From assembly GCA_910585135.1 (NCBI GenBank), contig CAJUEB010000143.1, forward strand, positions 1 to 5,750: a stretch of 5,750 nucleotides of DNA. The letters are read 5' to 3'. Position 1 is the stretch's first letter. Every line of letters starts with the position of its first letter. The notes beneath the pieces are model-generated. The model saw only the letters and a list, made by a program, of their open reading frames with translations. It was not told where the DNA came from and ran no database searches. Made by a program: the position numbers and the translations under genes. The stretch comes from an uncultured Eubacteriales bacterium (GTDB lineage Bacteria; Bacillota; Clostridia; Peptostreptococcales; Anaerovoracaceae). Positions 1 to 4,717 of this stretch are shown piece after piece.

Positions 1-1407
1 GAGGCGGCGATCCAGCAGGCGATCGGTCTTTTGGGCGGGTTTGAGCAGATTTTTGCCGCTGCGAAGGAAAAGAATGCGGCGCTGTGCGAAGCTGTCAAAA
101 TAAACCATGGCATATTGGCGGGGAGCGTAGCCAGAACGGTGAAGGGTCAGAGTGATCGGTCGGCGGTCTCGTCTGCTGGCGAACAAGAAATACTAGCGGA
201 AGATGAGAGAGAAGAGAAAGGGATGGATGGAAAACCCGGAGCAGCAACGAATCAAGCCGCCGAAACGAGCGGAGAATGCAATGTTTCCCTTGATAAAGAG
301 AGCTGCCTTGTCTTAAAGCCAAACCTTCTGGCGAAAACGCCGCCGGAAAAAGCCTGCACGACACACCCCGCTGTCTTTCAGGCGGTGGGCGGGCTTTTGC
401 AGGAAGCTGGATATACGAACTTGAAATACGGGGATTCCCCAGGAAATCCGATGGTGAAGGTGGAAAAGGTCGCAGAAGGGTGCGGCATCAAAGCTGCTGC
501 TGATACACTTGGAATTCCGATTGGCGATTTTGAGCATGGCATCCGGGTGGATTTCCCTCAGGGAAGAGCGGCAGATCATTTCATCGTGTGCAGCGAGGTG
601 GCGGCAGCAGATGGTATCATCAACATCTGTAAAATGAAAACGCATCAACTGGAGCGGATTACGGGCGCAGTAAAAAACACGTTCGGCTGTGTATTTGGCG
701 TGAATAAAGCGTCTTCCCATGCGCGGTTCGCTACGGCCGAGACGTTCGCGAAGATGATCGCAGACCTGAACAGATTGGTGTCCCCGGTGCTTCATATTAT
801 GGATGGCATCGTGGCGATGGAAGGTAATGGTCCGCAGGGTGGCACGCCGAAAGCGATGAACGTAATTCTGGCATCCACCGACCCGGTGGCTGTCGATGGG
901 TTGTTTTGCCATCTGGTGCATTTGAATCCGAAGCTTGTTCCGACCAATGTGGCGGCGATGGAGCAGGGCGTGGGTTCTTATGAAAACTTGCAGGTGATAA
1001 CGGCAGCGGGCGTGCTGACGGCAGAAGAAGCGGCGGAACGGTATGGGGATAAGACTTTCCGTGTGCAGCGGGACAAGGAATATCGGGGAAAGCTGCAAGC
1101 GGTGCGGTTTTTAGCGCCGTTTTTGGAAAAAAAGCCGATCGTGCAGGCAGGGGCGTGCATTGGCTGTGGGATTTGTGTGCAGGCATGCCCGGTGGAGGGA
1201 AAGGCGATTCATCTGGTGGAAAAGGCCGTTCCTTTTAGGTCAGGCGATGAGGGCGGTTCGCCGGACGGCGGACTCCATCGGATCGCGCGGTATGATTACA
1301 GCAAATGCATCAAATGCTATTGTTGCCAGGAGATGTGTCCGCAGGATGCGATCACTGTGAAAAAATCCTTGCTGGCGCGGCTTGCCGACAGGAACTGGCG
1401 GATATAG
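1..1407 (+). CDS. DUF362 domain protein with C-terminal 2x[4Fe-4S] ferredoxin domain (5' partial)
   Basis: The frame is open from base 1, and the residues before the first in-frame TTG (base 31) read EAAIQQAIGLLGG. This matches the helix that precedes the DUF362 core, so the real start is upstream and 468 residues are visible. DUF362 landmarks in order are LVLKPNLL near residue 104, TTHPAVFQAV, a GDSPG turn, KMKTHQLERITGAVKN and a late DPVAVDG. The C-terminus carries two CxxCxxCxxxCP motifs, C386/C389/C392/C396 and C436/C439/C442/C446, separated by a 39-residue linker rich in Gly and charged residues. They should bind two [4Fe-4S] clusters in a cytoplasmic, low-potential electron-transfer domain. 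No signal peptide or membrane segment is visible in this part. The family's reaction is not established, so I assign none. Oddity: about 90 residues separate LLGG from LVLKPNLL, where relatives usually have a short linker. The gene ends about 70 bases before the convergent HEAT-like gene. Confidence 0.9.
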   Translation, partial: EAAIQQAIGLLGGFEQIFAAAKEKNAALCEAVKINHGILAGSVARTVKGQSDRSAVSSAGEQEILAEDEREEKGMDGKPGAATNQAAETSGECNVSLDKESCLVLKPNLLAKTPPEKACTTHPAVFQAVGGLLQEAGYTNLKYGDSPGNPMVKVEKVAEGCGIKAAADTLGIPIGDFEHGIRVDFPQGRAADHFIVCSEVAAADGIINICKMKTHQLERITGAVKNTFGCVFGVNKASSHARFATAETFAKMIADLNRLVSPVLHIMDGIVAMEGNGPQGGTPKAMNVILASTDPVAVDGLFCHLVHLNPKLVPTNVAAMEQGVGSYENLQVITAAGVLTAEEAAERYGDKTFRVQRDKEYRGKLQAVRFLAPFLEKKPIVQAGACIGCGICVQACPVEGKAIHLVEKAVPFRSGDEGGSPDGGLHRIARYDYSKCIKCYCCQEMCPQDAITVKKSLLARLADRNWRI

Positions 1408-1479
1408 GCGTAAGATGTGGCAGTTCTCAGAGACAGGAACGGGGAATATGAATTTTCCCATAAACTACGGTCTGTGTTT
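1408..1479. other. Convergent intergenic gap, left edge of the AT-rich islet
   Basis: This 72-base gap separates two convergent stop codons. It holds one short inverted repeat, GGGAA at 1442-1446 and TTCCC at 1455-1459 with an 8-base loop. No T-run follows it on either strand, so I do not call it a terminator. Composition shifts from GC-balanced to AT-rich across roughly 1440-1480, which marks the likely left boundary of the minus-strand block. No target-site duplication or transposon end is visible by eye. Confidence 0.5.
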
Positions 1480-1929
1480 TTATAATTTTTGTATTTCTTT
1501 CCATGCTTTTTGAATATCCTTATAAACTAATGACTGCATACTGTCGTCATAAACAGATATATCTGCCTCATGAAGTGCTGAAAGAATATCATTTTTAAAT
1601 TCTGGCTTATACTTTGCTATCATGGGTAATAATTTGATACATTGCCTGGCTGTAATTGGTTTGGAATCTGTTATGTGTTTCAAGTATTTATCAATGACTC
1701 CATCAATTTTATAATCTTCATCCCATTTTGCATTATAGGCAAGTAGCGTCAGCCCCCTTGTGCGAATATAGGAATTATCGCTGTCAAGCATATTGCTTAA
1801 TCGATCCATATAAGGATAAACGCAATCTGTTTCTTCACTTTCTTTTTGCAATTCCTGCAATGCCTTATATGCGATGTTATTGTTTTTGTCAAACAATCGT
1901 TCGAATGTTTCTGCTATATTAAATGACAC
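1480..1929 (-). CDS. Small HEAT-repeat-like protein ('SufBD protein' orphan family)
   Basis: A 149-residue, soluble, almost wholly helical protein. I chose the GTG start at 1929 because a strong GGGAGG (1935-1940) sits 5 bases upstream. The TTG farther upstream, which would add five residues, lies inside that ribosome binding site. The pattern of paired helices (AETFERLF, IAYKALQELQKESEE, MDRLSNML, SYIRTRGLTLLAYNAKWD, VIDKYLKHI, ARQCIKLLPMIAKY) resembles the short HEAT-like proteins of Clostridia that databases often label 'SufBD protein'. From memory of that family, the YKALQELxxxSE and RxRGxxLxxxxAKWD stretches are characteristic. Despite the label, none of the SufB/SufD beta-helix scaffold is present, so a role in Fe-S assembly should not be assumed; a protein-binding scaffold is the more natural guess. 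It is the last gene of the three-gene minus-strand group, 38 bases after the DUF3788 gene. Confidence 0.75.
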   Translation of the reverse strand: MSFNIAETFERLFDKNNNIAYKALQELQKESEETDCVYPYMDRLSNMLDSDNSYIRTRGLTLLAYNAKWDEDYKIDGVIDKYLKHITDSKPITARQCIKLLPMIAKYKPEFKNDILSALHEADISVYDDSMQSLVYKDIQKAWKEIQKL

Positions 1930-1934
1930 AATAT

Positions 1935-1940
1935 CCTCCC
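1935..1940 (-). promoter_or_regulatory. Ribosome binding site deciding the GTG start of the HEAT-like gene
   Basis: GGGAGG on the minus strand, 5 bases before GTG at 1929. It excludes the in-frame TTG at 1944, which lies upstream of this site. The adjoining upstream stretch TCAAAAATTTTGA (1941-1953) is a small palindrome. Confidence 0.7.
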
Positions 1941-1967
1941 TCAAAAATTTTGATAAGCACGAAGTTG

Positions 1968-2381
1968 TTATTTCCGATTCGGTTTTCTTTTAGTGGACAA
2001 CAATTTCATATAGTCATCAAATTCAGCATTGTTAGTCGGTTCAAACATTACCCATTTCCCGTCATGATAGGTTTTTGCTTCATCATATTGTCTGCAAACG
2101 GCATCAGAAAGGGTCTCTCTTATATCTTCAAATTTTGCTCTTTCATCCTTTCCAAAAATAATCATGAAACCAACGCAATTACTTTTCGCGTATAGGCAGC
2201 ATAATGTTTTTCTGCCTCTGCGATATTTATACTCGTAAGTCCAATTCTTGCCGCCAGTATTCCATAATCGTTCCATTTCGTATTTTTCATCAATAACCGA
2301 ACATAATTCCTGCCAAACCTCAAACAAAGATTGTCCGAGCAATTCAGTCATAGTTGATTGAGACGGTATATTTTCAAGCAT
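1968..2381 (-). CDS. DUF3788 family protein
   Basis: A complete 137-residue protein starting at ATG 2381, with GGAGGG five bases upstream. The sequence matches my memory of DUF3788 along its length: LGQSLFEVWQELCSVI (15-30), then LWNTGGKNWTYEYKYRRG (39-56), CCLYAKSNCVGFMIIFGKDE (61-80), TYHDGKWVMFE (104-114) and the basic tail KRKPNRK. The Trp/Tyr-rich GGKxWTYEYKYRRG strand and the FGxDERAKFE and HDGKW motifs are the family hallmarks. It appears to be a small cytoplasmic alpha/beta protein with no membrane segment. Function is unknown; members occur as lone accessory genes in anaerobic Bacillota and Bacteroidota, so the family suits a laterally moved cargo gene. It is the middle gene of the minus-strand group, 40 bases after the SnoaL-like gene, and probably shares its transcript. 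Confidence 0.85.
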   Translation of the reverse strand: MLENIPSQSTMTELLGQSLFEVWQELCSVIDEKYEMERLWNTGGKNWTYEYKYRRGRKTLCCLYAKSNCVGFMIIFGKDERAKFEDIRETLSDAVCRQYDEAKTYHDGKWVMFEPTNNAEFDDYMKLLSTKRKPNRK

Positions 2382-2421
2382 TGTATCCCTCCGTAAATTT
2401 TGATTTTCGCGATTCTAAAAA

Positions 2422-2832
2422 TTATACTGCGCCGATCACGCCTGCTTCAAACAAGGTTTCAAATGTATTTACCGCACCGCCGTGCTCCACAATTAAGCCG
2501 TCAGTTACTTTGTCAATATTAACGCCTGTAAACACGAATCGTTTGCCAGTTGGTTTTATTCCAATCCATTCCCCTTTATGTGTGCCTTCCATAATAAACT
2601 CTGAAATGACATAGTCCCCATCACAAAATTGTTTGGTGATCTTTATTCTATAATCGGGATATGTCTTCTTAGTTGCTTTAATGTGTTCTTCCATACCCTC
2701 AATACCGGCTGGTATCAGCTTTTCTCCCATTTTTACACAGCATTCCGGCGATATAAACTCTGCCATTCTCTCAATTTGATTTTTAGATATAATGGTTTCA
2801 TAAAAGTATTTTATTTTCTCTGCCGATTTCAT
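2422..2832 (-). CDS. SnoaL-like / ester cyclase family protein (NTF2-like fold)
   Basis: A complete 136-residue protein starting at ATG 2832, with AGGGGA (2840-2845) seven bases upstream. The N-terminal helices (KIKYFYETIISKNQ, ERMAEFISPECCV), the GIEGMEEHIKATKKTYPDYRI segment at about 43-63 and the strand motif GTHKGEWIGIKPTGK (83-97) are typical of SnoaL-like polyketide cyclase / ester cyclase proteins. These have a cone-shaped alpha+beta NTF2-like fold with a small-molecule pocket. In characterised polyketide relatives the fold catalyses an aldol ring closure. Nothing polyketide-related lies nearby, so a generic role (hydrolase, isomerase or ligand binding) is as likely and the substrate is unknown. 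It is the first gene of the minus-strand group, with a candidate promoter 43 bases upstream, so it probably leads the transcript that includes the DUF3788 and HEAT-like genes. Confidence 0.82.
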   Translation of the reverse strand: MKSAEKIKYFYETIISKNQIERMAEFISPECCVKMGEKLIPAGIEGMEEHIKATKKTYPDYRIKITKQFCDGDYVISEFIMEGTHKGEWIGIKPTGKRFVFTGVNIDKVTDGLIVEHGGAVNTFETLFEAGVIGAV

Positions 2833-2864
2833 CGTTCAATCCCCTTAAATCGTATTTTCATTTG

Positions 2865-3015
2865 TTATATAGCTATTCTATCAGAAGCGGCCATCACTTT
2901 CCATACATTCTCTGCGGCTTTCTCTTCCCGTTCCAATCGTTCCAGCCGCTGGGCAAATCAACTGGGCGGTCGCTTCCTGAAAACCGCAAACACGGATTTT
3001 GGGAAGCTTTTTCAT
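2865..3015 (-). pseudogene. Possible frameshifted remnant of a short gene
   Basis: On the minus strand an ATG at 3015 opens MKKLPKIRVCGFQEATAQL. At about base 2958 the protein-like reading then continues in another frame as FAQRLERLEREEKAAENVW and on to a TAA at 2865. The second part looks like a charged amphipathic helix. Dropping one base (the A opposite 2958) joins the two into a 49-residue protein; 151 bases equals 50 codons plus one. GC content is like the flanking genes and unlike the AT-rich block. I do not recognise the family and the ATG has only a weak ribosome binding site, so this may be the tail of an older gene damaged when the neighbouring block arrived. Chance remains a real alternative. 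Confidence 0.25.
2875..2903 (-). promoter_or_regulatory. Candidate sigma-A promoter for the three-gene minus-strand group
   Basis: On the minus strand the -35 candidate TGGAAA (2898-2903) is followed by a 17-base spacer and TAGAAT (2875-2880). The -10 is preceded by TGA, giving an extended -10 form (TGATAGAAT). The -10 matches TATAAT at 5 of 6 positions and the -35 matches TTGACA at 4 of 6. It points toward the SnoaL-like start and leaves a leader of roughly 35 bases. It sits at the GC-rich side of the composition boundary. Confidence 0.45.
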
Positions 3016-3065
3016 GTTCACATTTCTCATCTTTCGTGCATAAGCTAGATATAAGCAGGATATGA

Positions 3066-3071
3066 GGGAGG
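3066..3071 (+). promoter_or_regulatory. Ribosome binding site of the cysteine desulfurase gene
   Basis: GGGAGG seven bases before ATG 3079. It selects that ATG over the in-frame ATG three codons later, and the resulting N-terminus MIYMDNGATS fits the family. No convincing -35/-10 pair is visible between 2904 and 3060; a TATAAG at 3050-3055 lacks a usable -35. Confidence 0.7.
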
Positions 3072-3078
3072 TACAGAC

Positions 3079-4230
3079 ATGATATATATGGATAATGGGG
3101 CGACATCCTATCCGAAGCCGCCGGAGGTAGCGGAAACGCTCATCGACGTGATGGCTAATTATTGCGCGAATCCTGGGCGGTCGGGACACTTCATGGCAGC
3201 GAGGACTGCGCACGAAATCTATAAGACGCGGCTTGCCATTGCATATCTTTTTCACATAGACGATGCGGGACAGATCATTTTTACGAAAAACTGCACCGAA
3301 GGGCTGAATATCGCTTTGCAGGGAATTTTAAAGGAAGGCGATCATGTGATTACCTCTTCGATGGAGCACAATTCGGTCGTGCGCCCTTTGCATATGCTCA
3401 AGGCGAAGGGGGTCGATACGGATTTCGTGCAATGCGACGCGCAGGGGTGCATCGATCCGGCAAAGATCAAAGAAGCGATCAATGACAAAACGCGGATGAT
3501 CGTGATCACGGCAGCTTCCAATGTCACCGGGACAAAGATGCCGCTTGCGGAAATCGGGCGGATCGCACTGCGGAACGGGATTTTGTTTTTCGTCGATGCT
3601 GCCCAAGGCGCGGGGCATATGGATCTGGATGTCAAAAAGAACCATATTGATATCTTGGCAGCCCCCGGGCATAAAGGACTTCTTGGGCCACAGGGAACGG
3701 GGTTTCTTTACATCAGGAAGGGCATTGAAACAGCGCCACTGATGATGGGCGGCACGGGGAGCTATTCTGATCAGGCGCAGCAGCCTGTTGATTTCCCGGA
3801 AGGCTATGAAGCGGGAACGGTCAATGCACCGGGAATTATTGCGCTCGGTGCGGCTATCAGGATGATCAATAAAATTGGCGTGGATGTGATCGAGGAATAT
3901 GAACGCCGCCTGACCGAAAAACTGCAAAACGGACTGGCAAGCATTCCACAAATTACGATTTATGGGCCGCAGGACACCCGCCAAAAAACGGCGGTGATCG
4001 CGATGAATATAGCGGATCTGGATTGTGAGGAAGTGGCGGGGATATTGAATGACAGCTACGGGATCGCAGTCAGGGCAGGATTTCATTGCAGCGGCATAGC
4101 ACACAAAACGATCGGCACGGAAAACAGGGGGTGCGTCAGGATCTGCCCAGGTTTTTACACCGGGGAAAAGGACATCGAAGAAGTCATTGCGGCAGTGAAA
4201 GAGATTGTCGCCGCATCGGATGTAAAATAA
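3079..4230 (+). CDS. Cysteine desulfurase family protein (class V aminotransferase fold)
   Basis: A complete 383-residue PLP enzyme of usual length for the family. Such enzymes release sulfur from L-cysteine as an enzyme-bound persulfide for Fe-S clusters, thio-cofactors or selenium pathways. Visible hallmarks are the N-terminal IYMDNGATSYPKPPEV, NPGRSGH at 31-37, His97 in SSMEHNSV (PLP stacking position), VDAAQGAGH with Asp173 and Gln176, the PLP lysine K199 in APGHKGLLGPQGTG, the GGTGS loop at 224-228, and the catalytic Cys337 in VRAGFHCSGIAHKTIGT. This pattern fits the TIGR01977-type 'cysteine desulfurase family protein' of Bacillota better than housekeeping IscS or SufS. Oddity: just after the catalytic loop it reads GCVRICPGFYT, adding Cys352 and Cys356 where relatives usually have Thr or Ser. 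The neighbouring Fe-S flavoprotein suggests it serves Fe-S or selenium maturation of redox enzymes, but no scaffold protein, SelD or IscU lies in the window. Confidence 0.92.
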   Translation: MIYMDNGATSYPKPPEVAETLIDVMANYCANPGRSGHFMAARTAHEIYKTRLAIAYLFHIDDAGQIIFTKNCTEGLNIALQGILKEGDHVITSSMEHNSVVRPLHMLKAKGVDTDFVQCDAQGCIDPAKIKEAINDKTRMIVITAASNVTGTKMPLAEIGRIALRNGILFFVDAAQGAGHMDLDVKKNHIDILAAPGHKGLLGPQGTGFLYIRKGIETAPLMMGGTGSYSDQAQQPVDFPEGYEAGTVNAPGIIALGAAIRMINKIGVDVIEEYERRLTEKLQNGLASIPQITIYGPQDTRQKTAVIAMNIADLDCEEVAGILNDSYGIAVRAGFHCSGIAHKTIGTENRGCVRICPGFYTGEKDIEEVIAAVKEIVAASDVK

Positions 4231-4245
4231 GGGGCGGATCGCTGC

Positions 4246-4262
4246 AAAAAATGTCATTTTTT
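4246..4262. repeat. Perfect A/T palindrome AAAAAATG-T-CATTTTTT
   Basis: Eight-base arms flank one central T, 15 bases after the cysteine desulfurase stop codon. As RNA it would give an A6/U6 hairpin with a five-base loop. Without G/C pairs this is a weak terminator at best, although a U-run is present. Because it lies immediately upstream of the candidate promoter at 4285-4293, it could equally be a protein-binding site or an A/T-rich upstream promoter element. Confidence 0.35.
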
Positions 4263-4284
4263 CGTGCCGCAAAGCGGGCGGGTA

Positions 4285-4293
4285 TGGTACAAT
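4285..4293 (+). promoter_or_regulatory. Extended -10 promoter candidate for the oxidoreductase operon
   Basis: TGGTACAAT provides the TG-n extension plus TACAAT, 5 of 6 matches to TATAAT. The -35 region 17 bases upstream is poor (TGCCGC), which is tolerable for an extended -10 promoter. Transcription would start near 4300. That excludes the ATG at 4292, which lies inside the -10, and supports the ATG at 4334 as the start of the first gene. Confidence 0.45.
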
Positions 4294-4320
4294 GATAGAC
4301 AAACGAGGAAGCGGCGCACA

Positions 4321-4326
4321 AGGAGG
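4321..4326 (+). promoter_or_regulatory. Ribosome binding site deciding the start at 4334
   Basis: A consensus AGGAGG seven bases before ATG 4334. The longer in-frame reading from ATG 4292 would translate through this site and would start within the predicted -10 element. Confidence 0.75.
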
Positions 4327-4333
4327 AAATGGC

Positions 4334-4708
4334 ATGGCTGTAGAACAAAGCTTTTTAGGCGGGATACGAGGTCATAAACGAACGAAAACGGTAGAAAAGC
4401 AGATTGAAAAGGTGAGAGGTGAGTTTCAGACCCAATACAGCGGTGCTCCCGAAATGCTTTATCTGGAGAACGAAATCGATTGGGAGGGATCGTCAAAGCT
4501 CATTTTTCTCATGGCACAGAGAAACGTCCATTTTGCGTGGAACGGTCTTCGGGATTATGGCTTTATCAGGCTTTGCAGGAAATGGACAGATGAAAACGAT
4601 GTGAAGGCGATGGATGCGGCGGCGGTAACATCTATGATCAGAAACATCCTGCCAGCGGCGATGTGCGAAGAGCTGGGGGAAGAATTATCGGCGTTGGAAA
4701 TATCGTAG
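4334..4708 (+). CDS. Uncharacterised 124-residue protein coupled to the Fe-S flavoprotein
   Basis: I do not recognise this protein. It is 124 residues, soluble and mostly helical, with a basic N-terminal helix (HKRTKTVEKQIEKVRGEF, about residues 18-35) and a middle segment LYLENEIDWEGSSKLIFLMA. A Trp/Tyr/Cys-containing stretch (HFAWNGLRDYGFIRLCRKW) and an acidic C-terminus (CEELGEELSALEIS) follow. It has only two cysteines, so it is unlikely to bind its own Fe-S cluster, and it shows no signal peptide or clear membrane helix. The start is fixed by AGGAGG at 4321-4326. Its TAG stop overlaps the ribosome binding site of the next gene, and only nine bases separate the two reading frames, so translation is probably coupled. 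It could be a small subunit, chaperone or regulator of the oxidoreductase. This rests on position alone. Confidence 0.8.
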   Translation: MAVEQSFLGGIRGHKRTKTVEKQIEKVRGEFQTQYSGAPEMLYLENEIDWEGSSKLIFLMAQRNVHFAWNGLRDYGFIRLCRKWTDENDVKAMDAAAVTSMIRNILPAAMCEELGEELSALEIS

Positions 4709-4717
4709 GAGGGACGG

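Noticed and set aside
313..1098. A 261-residue open frame on the minus strand
   Set aside because: It lies opposite the DUF362 coding frame, has Arg/His/Cys-rich composition typical of antisense shadows, and lacks a recognisable domain.
1441..1459. Hairpin GGGAA...TTCCC as a terminator between convergent genes
   Set aside because: The stem is five pairs with an eight-base loop, and no T-run follows on either strand.
1480..1929. True SufB/SufD subunit of an Fe-S assembly system
   Set aside because: The protein is short and helical and lacks the SufB/SufD core. The database label for this small family is probably misleading, although it sits near a cysteine desulfurase.
1408..2903. Transposon ends, target-site duplication or attachment sites bounding the AT-rich block
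   Set aside because: Comparing 1400-1480 with 2830-2905 by eye gave no shared direct or inverted repeat beyond a few bases, and no integrase or transposase is present.
2881..3255. A 124-residue minus-strand frame running from inside the desulfurase gene into the gap
   Set aside because: Its first half is antisense to the conserved N-terminus of the desulfurase. Only the part from 3015 down looks protein-like, and I report that separately as a possible remnant.
3328..4335. A 335-residue open frame on the minus strand
   Set aside because: It is antisense to the cysteine desulfurase, whose conserved motifs are unambiguous. The product is rich in Pro, Arg, His and Cys with no family signature.
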